The notes beneath the pieces are model-generated. The model was given only the letters and a program-made list of their open reading frames with translations. It was not told the DNA's origin and made no database searches. DNA of 64,000 bases from Lodderomyces elongisporus (lineage: Eukaryota > Ascomycota > Pichiomycetes > Serinales > Debaryomycetaceae). Location of the stretch: contig NC_083673.1 of NCBI RefSeq assembly GCF_030384665.1, positions 1,745,501 through 1,809,500 on the forward strand, read 5' to 3'. The translations under genes were made by a program, and so were the position numbers. Shown in pieces: positions 51,257 through 63,127 of this stretch. Every line of letters begins with the position of its first letter. Within the stretch, counting starts at the first letter, position 1.

Positions 51257-54200
51257 ATGTCTAGTATAAGTGAAAGTCAATTAAATAACGAAGTTTCAAC
51301 CCTCAATAATTCCAATGAGGAATATGGTGTTCGATCAACAGCCAAGAAAATAAGGGCTCCAGGAAGCAGAATAGTCAGGGTCGCACAAGCGTGTGATAGA
51401 TGTCGAGCCAAAAAAACTAAATGTGATGGAGGTAACCCATGTTCTACTTGCTCGGCAGTGGGGATGAAATGTATCGTTTCCGATAAACTCAGTAGAAAAG
51501 CATTTCCAAAAGGATATACAGAGACCCTAGAAGAGCGGGTGAGACATTTGGAAGCTGAGAATAAAAAGCTAACGGGCCTTTTGGACTTGCGTGGAGAGCA
51601 GCTCGAGATTCTTAATACACAAGCAAGACTGTCTGTTGCATCTGGAGCAATCACTACTGAATCCACCTCACATAATACAAATAATCAAGCGAGTAGTTTA
51701 CCGAACAATACTCAGGGTGAGAGAATAACTGCATCCAATCTTCATCTTCTTGATCAACAAAATGCTATGCATCTTCATATGCACGATCACGAGAACGGGT
51801 GCTCATGCGGTTGTGCACTTCCCAATGCTGTCCATGACCGACCAGTATCAGTCGCGGGTTCCTTATATGGTGCAGGACCCGTTTCCATTGCGAGTTCCGT
51901 TAGATTGAGCGATGATGAGTATGATTATGATCATAGTGGCTATAATGGTCATAATTTCAATGATGATGATGATGATGATGATTACGATTACGATGATGAC
52001 TATAACAGCTTGGCAAGTGTAGACGATATGCCACATCGCTTTGCTCCAAACCAAAAATATGAACATAAACAGGAACACGAACATGAACATGAACATGAAC
52101 ATGAACATGGCAAAGTACGAATAAGAAATCATTTTGCATCAAATTCTACAAATAAAGAAGCTAGTCCAGCACCAGGTGCGTTTGCCGCAGCAACCGCTAT
52201 TGCACAAATGCAAATGAACAAGTCTTTTCAGCAACAACAACAGAAACTTGAAAGAGAGACGAACAAGCAACGCATGTTGACATCTTTGGTGGCAACTTCG
52301 ATGCCTCGCAGTACCGAGGAAACGCTTTGTGTTCCAACGCTTTTAGCGCGGGTATGCCAAGCTTATGGTTATGACTCGCAACCATCGATATTAGCAGCAA
52401 ATACTTTAGCATCTTTGAAAGAGCAAAATGGAACTGTTAATTTAGTGTCCACGGATCTAGATATTCAGGAAAGGCTTTTCAAAATGATTATGAATCGAGA
52501 TAAAATTAGTAGTTTACCTGATGCCGAGGCAATTGTGTTTTTAAGGGAGCTAATTGGATTCCCTGTATCAAGGCTAGACTTTGATCAGCTTTTGACGATT
52601 TATTTTCAAAGTTGGGGTAACACATTGCCTATACTTGACAAGACGCATTTTCTCGGTAATTATGTGAATATATTGCACATTCTAGAGTTTGGAATTATAC
52701 CAAGCGATTTGAAAAAAGGTAGCTTTGAGCTGATTGAAAAAGTTGGTGCTCTACTAGTCTTAGCCTTGAGTTTAGGTTTTTTGGCAAATAAGAATAACTA
52801 CCTCGTTCATGATAACGCTAACTTTTATATTTCACTAATGAAACGCTATGACCATTTGATCCATGAGTTCATCAAGCCCAATTGCCTCATTACCAAAATA
52901 TGTTCAATTCAATCGTTGCAGATCTTATCTTTGGCACTTCAATACTGTCTTGCAATTGGTGACTTGTCCACTTGCTACGAATTGAGAGGCAGAGTTATCA
53001 GCATGGCTCAACAATTACGATTGCACAGGTGTCCCGCTGCAGTTTTGGCTGTCAATACAAGTAACGAGGGAAATTTCACTTTACAAAATTTCATGCAAGC
53101 AGAGAGAAGAATCTTGTTTTGGTGTGTTTATTGCCTTGATACATACTCATCGTTAAATTTGGGTGTGCCTCGACTAATGAAAGATTTTGAGATTGAATGT
53201 GCTATGCCATTCTCTGGAAAGCATAGTGACATTGACAAGGAAGGTGATGAAGTTGACCTTAACAACGATAAACAAAATCATGATCATAATCATAATCATA
53301 ATCATAATAATAATAATAGTAATGATGACAATGACAATGACAATGATAATGTGAACATCTTGATCATTAATAATACCAAACTTTCGATTGTTGGAAAAGT
53401 GTCAAGAATGGCACTTAGTGTGATGTTGTTTTGTAAAGTTTTGGCCAATATTTTGGATTCCATCTACTCAAGATTCAATCATAGTGATACCTTACACAAA
53501 GATAGGATGCTTGAATCTTGGCGAAGAGAATTACCTGCTGACTTCCGATTCGAATTGGATACCAATGGTCTCACGCTCAAATTGCCAGAGAACTTGCACA
53601 TAGATGGCCAATTGTGGGACCATTTAACCTCGCAGCAATTAACCTTGGTTTATTTATATTATCATGCCAAAATTTTGATCCATTTACCAATTATCTCAAA
53701 ACACGGCAACCACCACAATGTTGGATTATCACAAAAAGAGCAATTAATGAAAGGAGAAAGTGATGCCGCCAGTATAGTTGCCACCATGAGCGTAATTCAA
53801 CAGTCGTCACACCAGATCCTTGAAGTGATTAAAGCCTACACTAAAAAGGTTTCTTCACCTATATTACCTATCCCAATCAATGTGGCACGCGAACAAGCCT
53901 TATTAACACTCCTTGTAGCAAAAGGAACATTGGACTATATTAAAGGTGGGCATTTGTATAACAGTCTGAAACAGTTGGTGTTGGACTCGGTCGCTGGGTT
54001 AGCAGGTGAAGCCAAGTTTATCTTGCCTGGAACTTTAACTCGAAATGCATGTAAGCTTTTGGAGTTAACCACGCTTAGCATTCTTGGAGTTAATTTGAAC
54101 AAATTTCAGAATGGATTGAAGAAGAAGACGACGGCATTGGGTACTCCAATATCCAAACCAGCTGTTAAGAGAGAGCCGAAGCTGTTAAGATCTAAAGAAA

Positions 54201-54586
54201 ATGTTTCGTTAAATTTTTCCGGCCCCAAATTGGTCAACAATAATAGCTTCAATAAGAATCACAATAGTAACAATACTATGAAACAAGAAGAGGTCATCAT
54301 CAGTGCCATAAACCAGCCAAGCACAAATAGTTCAGCAGAAAACCAAATAGGTGTCAATATGGAACTACTGGATCAAACTTTAAATCTTGATGATATGGAT
54401 AGTTTGGAGAGTCTTCTTAGATTTGATCCATTTAGCATCACTCCAAACAACCAAATGTATATGAATGAATATGTCACTGATGGTTCGTTGGGGTTGGTGC
54501 CATTTTTAGAGATGCCAGGTCCCGAAGTCTTTGATTCGAATCCGAACCTGGAGCAAACTTCTTTTCAAAATTATAGCAACCTATAG
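51257..54586 (+). CDS. CAT8: Zn2Cys6 activator of gluconeogenic genes Cat8
   Basis: A 1109-residue transcription factor. Cat8 activates gluconeogenesis and glyoxylate-cycle genes on non-fermentable carbon, under Snf1 control. The zinc cluster and linker at about residues 43-90 ([19 protein letters not shown], then [20 protein letters not shown]) match Cat8, and a coiled coil follows ([16 protein letters not shown]). Residues 130-330 are low complexity with Asp/Tyr runs and a His-Glu repeat. The fungal-specific middle domain begins near 440 ([21 protein letters not shown]) and continues past 720, interrupted by an Asn/His/Asp insertion (about 665-695). The acidic C-terminus ([15 protein letters not shown]) is a likely activation region. 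Confidence 0.92.
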   Translation: MSSISESQLNNEVSTLNNSNEEYGVRSTAKKIRAPGSRIVRVAQACDRCRAKKTKCDGGNPCSTCSAVGMKCIVSDKLSRKAFPKGYTETLEERVRHLEAENKKLTGLLDLRGEQLEILNTQARLSVASGAITTESTSHNTNNQASSLPNNTQGERITASNLHLLDQQNAMHLHMHDHENGCSCGCALPNAVHDRPVSVAGSLYGAGPVSIASSVRLSDDEYDYDHSGYNGHNFNDDDDDDDYDYDDDYNSLASVDDMPHRFAPNQKYEHKQEHEHEHEHEHEHGKVRIRNHFASNSTNKEASPAPGAFAAATAIAQMQMNKSFQQQQQKLERETNKQRMLTSLVATSMPRSTEETLCVPTLLARVCQAYGYDSQPSILAANTLASLKEQNGTVNLVSTDLDIQERLFKMIMNRDKISSLPDAEAIVFLRELIGFPVSRLDFDQLLTIYFQSWGNTLPILDKTHFLGNYVNILHILEFGIIPSDLKKGSFELIEKVGALLVLALSLGFLANKNNYLVHDNANFYISLMKRYDHLIHEFIKPNCLITKICSIQSLQILSLALQYCLAIGDLSTCYELRGRVISMAQQLRLHRCPAAVLAVNTSNEGNFTLQNFMQAERRILFWCVYCLDTYSSLNLGVPRLMKDFEIECAMPFSGKHSDIDKEGDEVDLNNDKQNHDHNHNHNHNNNNSNDDNDNDNDNVNILIINNTKLSIVGKVSRMALSVMLFCKVLANILDSIYSRFNHSDTLHKDRMLESWRRELPADFRFELDTNGLTLKLPENLHIDGQLWDHLTSQQLTLVYLYYHAKILIHLPIISKHGNHHNVGLSQKEQLMKGESDAASIVATMSVIQQSSHQILEVIKAYTKKVSSPILPIPINVAREQALLTLLVAKGTLDYIKGGHLYNSLKQLVLDSVAGLAGEAKFILPGTLTRNACKLLELTTLSILGVNLNKFQNGLKKKTTALGTPISKPAVKREPKLLRSKENVSLNFSGPKLVNNNSFNKNHNSNNTMKQEEVIISAINQPSTNSSAENQIGVNMELLDQTLNLDDMDSLESLLRFDPFSITPNNQMYMNEYVTDGSLGLVPFLEMPGPEVFDSNPNLEQTSFQNYSNL

Positions 54587-54731
54587 CGGCAAAATTATAA
54601 AAAAAAAAAGAAAAAAAAAACAAAGAACGGGCGGGGGGAGAGAAAGAAAGGAGCATTATTTATAAATGCTTTATGCATGTTTTCTTTTTCTTTCCATTTT
54701 GTTTTTGTTTTTGTTTTTTTTTTTCGAGTGT

Positions 54732-55697
54732 TTACATACCCTCATTGTATAGCCATTTGATTTCATTGTGACTTAAAGGTCGATGGATCATTGCCTTATC
54801 CCATAAACTTTTAGTGTCGATGTTTTCAAAGCATCCTTTGTCATATTCCTCGACTTCTTCTTCCTCTTCTTTTATTTCTATTTCTTGTTCCAGTTCAATT
54901 CTCAGTCTCAGTGTGTCCAGTGAGTCTCTCTTAGCCTTTACATGTATTACCTTTGATGGAAACTGTAATTTGACGCTCTTTAATGCTTGATACCATTCTT
55001 CGCGAGAAATAAGTACCTTCTCATTTGGAGCATCGCAATGAAGTCGATTTCGCTGCATGTATATTGTCAGAGTATCTGTTGCCAATCTCGCGCAAAATTG
55101 GTCTATACGACTTTGATCTGGATTTGAAACTCCGTAATTGTTTATATGGCCATTAACAGAGTAATTTTCTCGAACAAGTTTACTCATAGACTGATTTTTT
55201 CCCTTTTTCTTCATCTTTGGTTCAGTTGATGCTCTGCGGTTTGAAGCCCTAGTAGTAGTAGTATGAGGAGTAGTCAAGTTCCGTATACCTTGTTTCCTGT
55301 GTGATGTACTCTTGATAATAAGGTTGTTTGCTGGTTTGTCATTTTCCGCTTCCAGATAACTTAGTGATCGAAGTGCCGATAAACTTTGCTTTTGCCGCTC
55401 TCGAATCGTCTCTTGCTCTACTACTGTCTCGTGAATGCTTTGCATTTGAGTGCTGTGGAAGTAAAAGGTATCCGATGCATGGTCATTCCTATTACTATCG
55501 GATGTAATATTGTTGTCGTTTGTGCATGTGGTGGTGGTAGTGGTGGTGGTAGTGGAGGAGCAGGAAGAAGAGGAAGAGGATGAAAAGGATTTAGTAGTAC
55601 TAGTAGTATTGGTATTAGTTGTGTTGTTGCTATTGTTGCTGTTGTTGCTGATGCTGATATTACTAGTAGTTGTTATCGCATTTCGATTATCCATCAT
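54732..55697 (-). CDS. Hypothetical protein with a Ser/Thr/Asn-rich N-terminus
   Basis: A 321-residue protein that I do not recognise. Residues 1-75 are nearly all Ser, Thr and Asn. A basic stretch follows (about 150-172, TEPKMKKKGKNQSMSKLV). The C-terminal half is ordinary and probably folded: SRIDQFCARLATDTLTIYMQ, VLISREEWYQALKSVKLQFP and VIHVKAKRDSLDTLRLRIEL, then a Glu-rich run, and LSHNEIKWLYNEGM at the end. There is no signal peptide or membrane segment. It is convergent with CAT8, with 145 bp between the stops. Confidence 0.7.
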   Translation of the reverse strand: MMDNRNAITTTSNISISNNSNNSNNTTNTNTTSTTKSFSSSSSSSCSSTTTTTTTTTCTNDNNITSDSNRNDHASDTFYFHSTQMQSIHETVVEQETIRERQKQSLSALRSLSYLEAENDKPANNLIIKSTSHRKQGIRNLTTPHTTTTRASNRRASTEPKMKKKGKNQSMSKLVRENYSVNGHINNYGVSNPDQSRIDQFCARLATDTLTIYMQRNRLHCDAPNEKVLISREEWYQALKSVKLQFPSKVIHVKAKRDSLDTLRLRIELEQEIEIKEEEEEVEEYDKGCFENIDTKSLWDKAMIHRPLSHNEIKWLYNEGM

Positions 55698-57071
55698 ACA
55701 GTGATCATTTAATCTTTGGAAGATGGCATAAGAAAGAATGGGAGACGTTTAGATTGGAAGTAAGCTGGATCAATGTAGCACTTTTTCTCTGGCACGAGAT
55801 CAAGATTGATGTGCCTTTCTTCATAGTTTAGTTTCAGACGCGCCATTAATTTTTGATGAAATAAGCAGATCCATTTTGTGAACAAACTGGATTATATTAA
55901 ATTCAAATGATTTAATAATTTGCATCCAATCTCGTTCTAGATGTAGAAAACAGTACTCCTTCTTGAAAAAGGTCTTTAATTCTAGTATACTAGAAATAGT
56001 AAGAGTATCAGTCTCAAATAATACAATTAATCAAAATGTGATAATTCCTTGTACGATTACATACTACTGCTACATGAAAAAGAAAAATTTAAAAAAAAAA
56101 TAAAAAAAAAGAAGTGTGTCTTGATTTTGAATATGCTAAAATGAGATGCAAACTGTACTTTAAAGAGCCACTTAAAAGTGACTTGTTTCTAAATAATAAA
56201 GTAGATGTACTTTTCTATGAAAGTAATATTGTTACCTTACTTCTATACATTTCATGTTCTCTTGGGCTCTTGAAATAGACCCTGGTTGGAGTAACAGCGA
56301 AATACGGAGCCGAAAAGATGTTGTAAAGCCGCTTTTGAACTCTAGTCTTTTTTGTTGGTCGTTGTTAGGCTGATAATGTAATACTATACAACAACAACAA
56401 CAACAACAACAACAACGTGCATCTCAACAAAGATTATTGAAAAAAAAGAAGAAGAAGCAGGTATCTAAAAAAACGTAATCTGAAGTTGGCTACTTTATAA
56501 CTCTGTAGCTCAATTTGAGTTGTTTGTCAACCTTATTGGTTACAGAAACAAATTTATTTCAAGATATAAGTGCACCAAAAACAACTGGTGGTTAATAGAG
56601 ACATTGACGCAGATATAGATATAGAGCCAGAAATGACGGATTTAATATGAATTTCAAAATTCATCTTCAATTAAACGGCGCGGAGTAATAAGACCCCTTT
56701 GATGTACATTAAATACACTCTCAATTTCTTCTCGTTAAATCTACTTTGGATAATTCCTGCTACCTTGCAATCCTGCAAAAGAAAAAAAAAAACCACTAAA
56801 ACCCCCACCCCAAAGTTCACCCCCACATACACTAACACACTCACTCATACATATATTTTTGAAGGTGGCTTTCAAACCCTTTTGCAATGACCACATTTAT
56901 CTTCTTCTAAATGATGGCTCTTTCCAATACTATAAATTTACATTGTATTCCCTTTTCTAAACATTCACTGCACTTTACTGAACTAAAGACATAGCCGCAA
57001 TAGATTTATTTCATCATTCTTATTATTGTTTTTGCTGCCGATTTTTTTTTTTCTCATAATCACGATTTACA
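55698..57071. promoter_or_regulatory. Divergent region between the hypothetical gene and the methyltransferase
   Basis: About 1.4 kb, AT-rich. It contains an A-rich block near 56090-56110, a (CAA)n tract at about 56389-56416 and short CA-rich DNA near 56800-56850. The ORF 56699-56890 is unsupported. No other feature is seen. Confidence 0.5.
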
Positions 57072-58124
57072 ATGTCAACTTTCTCCAAAACAAACTTTAA
57101 AACGCTTAACTATAACTCATTTCGTCCTCATTATCCTCCATCATTTTACCAAATCTTGGGAAATTATGTTGAAAAGCATGATGCAGGTTCTGCTTCTTCT
57201 GCCCTTGTTGCAGAGAATCAGCTGCCCATTGTTGAAAGGGCTATTGACTTGGGTTGCGGCACAGGAGTCGCTACTTACCCATTGCTTAACTTGGCGCGGG
57301 ATGTGATTGGGTTAGATTTATCGCCACTGATGATTGAGACTGCAAACTCTTTGATTGAAAAAAGGCTTGCGGAATTGGGGATAGATGCAAACAAGTCGTC
57401 AATTACTTTCAAGGCGGGTTCAGTTGAGGATTTTGTGAATAAGCAGGGCAGTGGCATTGAAGCTGAGTCCGTTGATTTGATCACGGCTGCTCAATGCATA
57501 CATTGGTTTAAGGATTATGATACGTTCTTTGAAAGCAGTGCAAAGTTGTTGAAAAAAGGCGGTACGTTGGCGTACTTTTACTACATCGATCCAATGATTG
57601 TAGACTTTTCGGGTCCATCGAAATTGGATGTGGGCACCGACTTACCTTCCGATTCCAAAAAAGACTCAGCTCTGCGCTCTCGTTTGAGTAAAAATGAGCT
57701 ATTGCAAAAGGCTTATGAATTATACAACAAGTATGCCTATGATGACCCCAAGCTCATTGGACCATATTGGGAACAGCCGGGTAGGTCAATATTGAAACAT
57801 TATTGTGTTGAAGTAAACAAGAAGATCCCCAAAAAACTATACGCTGATGTTGAAATAGAAACGTTTACTGCAAGTGTGGAAACGCCAACTGCTAACTCTG
57901 AGAGAGATTTGGATTTGAAAAAATTGGGCATCTCTTTGCAGGATTACTTGAATTATTTTTCAACATATAGTGGATTTCATAACTATAAAGAAAAAACTGG
58001 TGATGAAACATTGCTCACCAAGGATTTCCTTAACGAATTGATTGAAATTACTGGTTGGGATTTGGAAAAGACAAAAATTGATTTAGTATGGAATACTGGC
58101 TACACATTTCTTCGCAAGAAATAA
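57072..58124 (+). CDS. SAM-dependent methyltransferase (Tmt1/Crg1-like)
   Basis: A 350-residue class I methyltransferase. Motif I is AIDLGCGTGVATYPLL (about residues 57-72), followed by the acidic strand end VIGLDLSPLMIETANSL. Motif VDLITAAQCIHWFKDYDTFF (about 136-155) and GGTLAYFYYIDP (about 167-178) are characteristic of the trans-aconitate methyltransferase (Tmt1) and Crg1 group. The N-terminal FKTLNYNSFRPHYPPSFYQIL is also typical. It has no targeting signal, so it is probably cytosolic. The exact substrate cannot be told from sequence. Confidence 0.85.
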   Translation: MSTFSKTNFKTLNYNSFRPHYPPSFYQILGNYVEKHDAGSASSALVAENQLPIVERAIDLGCGTGVATYPLLNLARDVIGLDLSPLMIETANSLIEKRLAELGIDANKSSITFKAGSVEDFVNKQGSGIEAESVDLITAAQCIHWFKDYDTFFESSAKLLKKGGTLAYFYYIDPMIVDFSGPSKLDVGTDLPSDSKKDSALRSRLSKNELLQKAYELYNKYAYDDPKLIGPYWEQPGRSILKHYCVEVNKKIPKKLYADVEIETFTASVETPTANSERDLDLKKLGISLQDYLNYFSTYSGFHNYKEKTGDETLLTKDFLNELIEITGWDLEKTKIDLVWNTGYTFLRKK

Positions 58125-59062
58125 GTTTATATAGTGAGATTGTACTATATATTACGAATTTTACCTATAAAAAAAAAAAAATCTGGAGATAGTAGAGCTA
58201 TGAAGCAGTACGTAAGAGAAAGTTTTTATATTCTCCTCGATCAAGAATGATTAAGTACCCATCAAAAGCTTTATTATATATTTTGTTATTAGTACATTTA
58301 CAAGCCTGTCTGCAATCAAGTAGGAATAGTGTGTCTGTATTAAAACATCATCACCATCATCTCCTTCTCCTTCTCCTTCTCCTTCTCCTTTTCCTCAACA
58401 TGATATGGCCTGGAAGCTTTCAAAAATTCAGTAGTGTGTTCAGAAATACCAAACCTCTTTCCCAACCAACTACCATCTTTCCAATGGGACAATGTTTCAG
58501 TTGTACAACATTTTGAGTGGCTTAAGAAAAATGGAACCAAAAATTTTTGTTTTATTTTCTTTTCTTTTATTTTTTGGGGGGCACGCGCCTTAAACTCCTT
58601 CCCCGCCCAACAACAACAACAACAGTAGCAGCACCAGCACCAGTAGCAGCAGAGTCCTCCGCATTTTCTTTCTCTACATTTTGGTGTTGTGTGTGTTGTT
58701 TTCCATCCGTTTTTTCTTTTTTTTTTTTTGGCTTACACACACACTCTCTCTCTGTCAGTTTTATTATAAGTTATTTTGTCTCTCATATGTTTCGCATACT
58801 GATATTATTAATATTTTAATATTTATTTTGTTGAGTGGAATTACGCATTTGCTGCAACATCTCCAGAATATATTCAGTAACTTCTCAAAAGCAAAAAACA
58901 AAAAACAAAAAAACAAAGAAGAAGGAAATAGTCCACAGAATCTGAGCCAATTCTCTTGTGTCATCCAGATTGAATTTTGATTTTATATCTCCTCAAACCT
59001 GGTGTTTACATTAATTTAGCTCTTTCAAAAACAGAATATATTTGCACCGAGCCCAATTTTTG
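58125..59062. other. Intergenic region with an odd antisense coding-like tract
   Basis: About 940 bp between two + strand genes. It includes a CTTCTC repeat near 58350-58395, a CAA/CAG-rich stretch near 58610-58655 and T-rich DNA. An antisense frame at 58340-58540 looks protein-like but has no usable ATG; see its own entry. The right end should contain the GPI12 promoter. Confidence 0.5.
58340..58540 (-). other. Antisense coding-like tract without an ATG
   Basis: A - strand frame of 66 codons opening only at a TTG. Its middle (ETLSHWKDGSWLGKRFGIS, then EHTTEFLKASRPYHVEE) has ordinary composition and yeast-like codons, and vaguely resembles the helix-turn-helix-like end of some mitochondrial gene-expression proteins. 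It is followed by Lys-Glu repeats. It could be a gene remnant or an exon of a gene whose 5' part I cannot find. I found no branch point upstream. Confidence 0.25.
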
Positions 59063-60067
59063 ATGATTCTTCTGATACCATCGTTTATATTTAAAATATA
59101 CGCTACGTCATTCCTTTTATGGATCTTATTTACAACTTCGATACCTCAAACCTTGATAAAATACACCAATGCCCAAATTCAGAATCATAAGTTTGTAGGA
59201 AAACATTACCCGCAAACATCAATAACTGTGCCGAAGCAGCTCGTTACACTGCACAAAGTGACAAATTCAACTGTGTATTTTTTAATTGCACATCCCGACG
59301 ACGAAGTCATGTTTTTTGCACCATCGATATTAGAGTTGTCGAAACCGCACTACGGCAACACTGTTCAAATCTTGTGTTTTTCTAAAGGTGATGCAGTGGA
59401 TGCATCAATGGGAGAGATTCGTCAACAAGAATTGTACAATTCAGCAAGGATCTTGGGAATTGATAAAGCAAATGTAATGGTATTGGATTATAAAGATGGA
59501 ATGAATGAAACTTGGCATACAGAGGATATAATTCAATCACTAAAAGAAAATATAAACAGAAATAAAATACCAAAAGTTGTCTTGATAACATTTGATGAAC
59601 TGGGGGTATCAAGTCACCCGAATCATATTGCTTTGTACCATGGTGCAAGAAAATACATAAACTTACAAACAAGTATAAGCAATGGCCCATCATCTTTGGC
59701 GAGAAATAAACAAAATTCAAAGCAGCCAAGGGATCCAAAAGAAACATCTCCGAGGTTATATGTGCTCAAAAGCTTGGGATTCTTGGAAAAATACAGTTTC
59801 ACAATCCTTACAAACATTGAGTTTTTGATCGATCATGTAACAAATGTGATTAAGACATTTGCAACTGTTAATATCAATGTGAGTTTCTTCACCCCAGCCA
59901 ATAGCACAAGCTCAATCAAGATTTATTCTGATTTGAACATGCTTGCGTGCAGCTACGCCGCTATGGCCTATGGACATTTGAGTCAAATGGTGTGGTTTCG
60001 ATATGGCTGGTTAATGCTCAGTCGATACTTGACTTTTAACCAATTATTGGAAATAAAATCAGTATAG
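59063..60067 (+). CDS. GPI12: GlcNAc-PI de-N-acetylase (GPI anchor synthesis)
   Basis: About 334 residues. It catalyses the second step of GPI-anchor synthesis, removing acetate from GlcNAc-PI at the ER. The frame opens at a TTG at 59042, but the first ATG is 59063. The hydrophobic N-terminus (about residues 1-30) is a single ER membrane anchor. The PIG-L zinc site is HPDDE (about residues 77-81) plus HPNH (about 185). FSKGDAVDASMGEIRQQEL, KDGMNETW and the C-terminal MVWFRYGWLMLSRYL match Gpi12. CTG at 59600-59602 codes a residue that is not Leu in relatives (FDE-x-GVSSH). Confidence 0.93.
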   Translation: MILLIPSFIFKIYATSFLLWILFTTSIPQTLIKYTNAQIQNHKFVGKHYPQTSITVPKQLVTLHKVTNSTVYFLIAHPDDEVMFFAPSILELSKPHYGNTVQILCFSKGDAVDASMGEIRQQELYNSARILGIDKANVMVLDYKDGMNETWHTEDIIQSLKENINRNKIPKVVLITFDELGVSSHPNHIALYHGARKYINLQTSISNGPSSLARNKQNSKQPRDPKETSPRLYVLKSLGFLEKYSFTILTNIEFLIDHVTNVIKTFATVNINVSFFTPANSTSSIKIYSDLNMLACSYAAMAYGHLSQMVWFRYGWLMLSRYLTFNQLLEIKSV

Positions 60068-60208
60068 AAATAATCCAAGTTTACCATCCTGAATATTTTG
60101 TTGTACTCTTTCTTTCCTTTGTTTTTCTTTTTTTTTTTTGCTTTTTTGCTTTTTTGCTTTGGACTTTCTCCTTTGATACTTCTAAAAAAGAAAAGAAAGA
60201 AAATAATT

Positions 60209-61450
60209 TTATGACAAATTTTTGAATCCAAATTGTTTCTGGCACCAGTTACTACCGTGTTCAAAGTACTCCTTTTTCGAAACACTGATGTTCTTGATAA
60301 CGTCCTCGTTTACCAAGTTAACTCCGCCATACCAACTCATTTCGTCTTGTGGAATACTGTTTTGATTTTCATGGACTGCAACAGTCCATGTCAGGGGTAG
60401 TTCTTTAGTTAACTCCGACTGCAATCTTGTTTTGAAATTTGGGAGATTTGTTGTGCCACCAACAAGGCAGATATTAGCCAGTAACAATGGTCTTGTGATT
60501 TCAGGGCACGACATGATACTGGAGACAATAAGGTCCGTCAATGTCTTGATAGGTGCATTTTGTAGAACACTGGTTGATGCAGTAGTGCCATGGAGATCAA
60601 ACATGATTTCGGGGTGGTAAAATGTTTCTGGGATTGTGAATCTCTCGTCCTGTAGTGTCAATACTTGTGAATCTTCACTCGGCTTGGGGGTACCTTCACC
60701 AACAACATAACCAGTGGTGGTGGTTTTGAAGTCTGGAAGAACAAATTGACAACCGTTTTGTAATTTTTTCTTCAAGTTATCATTGTAGTCTTTGGCAATA
60801 AAACATGTTGATTCCTTGATTGTGTTTATAAGAATTGGATCGTCTGAGATGTCATAATGTCTATACGATATCATTTCTCTAAGCAATCCATTGAGCAAGT
60901 TGCCACCCACAGGTAATTTTCTAACACCTTCCCAGTATACTTTTTGGAATAGCATTGGCTGGATCCAAGTTGCATTGAAGCCAGCATCAACTACTAAAGT
61001 AAAATCCGGATCGACTACAGTTGTGTCAACACTAAAGGGTACAAGCGATGCAGAAGTACATCTGTAGTACTCCTTAAACCCATACTCTTCAAACACAATC
61101 TGGTCTGTGTTGGAAGATAATTGTGGTAGCTGGAACGGTAACTCTGTTAGTGTGAGATGTATGTTTGATGGGTCAATTTCGTGTTTCGGCAGGATCTGAT
61201 CCATTGTATAGTCCCATATTGGTTTCTCCGTCTCCCATGAAGTTAGATGCCCTTGTTCAAACGGGCGTTTGATTTGAATCCCAGAATAGTTGTTTGAATG
61301 CATCCTGAAATCATTACCTATATGTACAAGTCCATCCTTGGTTCTAGTTATAGCATTATAGATCTTTTGTGGAGCCGAGTCCTCGCCTTGGTCAAAACCG
61401 GCTTTTATGTTATATGACCCATTATCAATGATAAGGTGCTGTTTACTCAT
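60209..61450 (-). CDS. ARP6: Nuclear actin-related protein Arp6
   Basis: A 413-residue actin-fold protein. Arp6 is a subunit of the SWR1 complex, which exchanges H2A.Z into nucleosomes. The N-terminus IIDNGSYNIKAGF is the phosphate-1 loop. Arp6-specific blocks include TSWETEKPIWDY (about 70), LPFQLPQLSSNTDQIVFEEYGF, LVVDAGFNATWIQP (about 151), LPVGGNLLNGLLREMISYRHYD, FTIPETFYHPEI, LANICLVGGTTNLPNF and the C-terminal EYFEHGSNWCQKQFGF. All match what I know of Arp6. It is convergent with GPI12, with 141 bp between the stops. Confidence 0.93.
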   Translation of the reverse strand: MSKQHLIIDNGSYNIKAGFDQGEDSAPQKIYNAITRTKDGLVHIGNDFRMHSNNYSGIQIKRPFEQGHLTSWETEKPIWDYTMDQILPKHEIDPSNIHLTLTELPFQLPQLSSNTDQIVFEEYGFKEYYRCTSASLVPFSVDTTVVDPDFTLVVDAGFNATWIQPMLFQKVYWEGVRKLPVGGNLLNGLLREMISYRHYDISDDPILINTIKESTCFIAKDYNDNLKKKLQNGCQFVLPDFKTTTTGYVVGEGTPKPSEDSQVLTLQDERFTIPETFYHPEIMFDLHGTTASTSVLQNAPIKTLTDLIVSSIMSCPEITRPLLLANICLVGGTTNLPNFKTRLQSELTKELPLTWTVAVHENQNSIPQDEMSWYGGVNLVNEDVIKNISVSKKEYFEHGSNWCQKQFGFKNLS

Positions 61451-63127
61451 CAGAGCTCAAAGGACTTGTACTTGAGGGTTGCAAACAGATGTTAAAAAAG
61501 AAAAAAAAAAATACAAAAAAAATGGCGTCCCCATGTATATTTGGATATATAAACCATATCAATTTACGTATAAATGTGCTTTATGCTAATTGTATTCGTT
61601 TTTTTTCTTTTTTATGAAAAAAAAAATAAAAAGTGTAGAAGCGAGCGCGACACAGCAACAAAATTTGAATGAAATTTTTTGATCGTAACAAGTCTCTTGT
61701 GAGTTACAAGTGCTATATAATTAGAAGGAATGTGTTACTTGTGTAGCATATGGTGGTATGGTGAGATTACTGATACATCTATCACTGGACTGTTATGTTG
61801 TTGTTATCGTTGTTGTTGTTGTTTTGTATATATGTGTATATCTTTTTTTATTATTATTATTATTTCAGTACTTTAAATGTTTATCATAGTACTATATCCC
61901 CTTTATATTTTTTTTTTTGGTTTAATTTTATGAATAAAACCTTTCCAAATTATCCACTTTTAAGTAAGAGCCAACAAAGAAAACAAAAATGAAGTTAGTT
62001 TCAATTAAGCTCCAAACAGGAGTGACAGAACATTCAGAATTCACATTATTAATACACATGCAACAAACATTGCTTTTCAATTGTAAATAAATTTACCTTC
62101 TTTTTTTTGGTAAGAAAAAATAGAAAGCTGAATAAACCAAAAGAAATCTAACAATCGATAGGAGAAGGGATGGAGTTTATACTTGCCCTGAATATTGTAG
62201 TGGATACAAAAGCCTACTGTTAGTCGCGACATTCAAAATGCGACACTTATTCAAATACATCAATTATTATGCCATAAAATTATTAATTGGTCTTTTCAAT
62301 GCCATCGCCTCAAAGGGCATCTTAATTGAGACTCCACAGTTCTTTAAGCCCCTCCTTTTTTTTAAAAAAAAAAGGTTTCAAGGCAAACATTCATTAAGAA
62401 TATGGAGCATTTAGAAGCTTCATCATCTTTTCCTTTTTTTATTTTTAGCTCTCTCTCTCTTCTATTCTCTTTTTTTTTTCTTTGTGTCTGTATGATGACC
62501 TTACAAAATGACACACTCAATTCTAAAGTCATCGTCAGAAGTCACACTAAGGATACCACTTGGAACATGCAATCCCTTCTCTAAATGACACCCGTAGTTC
62601 TTTTTTTGCTTTTTGTCCAAACCTGTTTTGCTTTGGCCTGTATTTCGTAATTTTTACTCATTTCAAATTTTTATTTTATTTTCTTTTGCGGGGGGGAGGG
62701 GGGAGTGTTTATTGCAAAATTTAATATCATCAATATAATCCTATTGTTCTCGAGAGGCATTCATTATTTTGTAAGAACAAACAGACATTTACAGTTGTTA
62801 TTGCCAGAAGTTGTGGTGATAAGATCGGCAATATTTTTGTACGAAAATGAATGAAGTTTAAAAAGTAATTCGGATCTAAGCGAGAATTTTTGTTTTATAA
62901 AAAAAACCATACTTAAACACTTTATTCCACCACTGACTATTCATTTTCAATATACAATAAATCAAATTCAAATTCAAATTCAAATTGAAATCAGGTGAAA
63001 CAAGTCAAATCAAGTAAATATACATTTTATTTTGGCTTTCCCTTTTTTTGTACTTTATCTTTCTTCTTCACATATTATTATATTCATGTCGAGACAAAGA
63101 TCACCCTTTAACATATTGCAATAAATC
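61451..63127. promoter_or_regulatory. Divergent region between ARP6 and LDB19
   Basis: About 1.7 kb, AT-rich. It contains A/T homopolymer runs, a TTG/TTA tract near 61797-61865, a G-rich run at about 62689-62706 and an AAATTC repeat near 62964-62985. The ORFs at 61795-61992 and 62402-62584 are Phe/Ser-rich and unsupported. No tRNA or other RNA gene is recognised. Confidence 0.5.
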
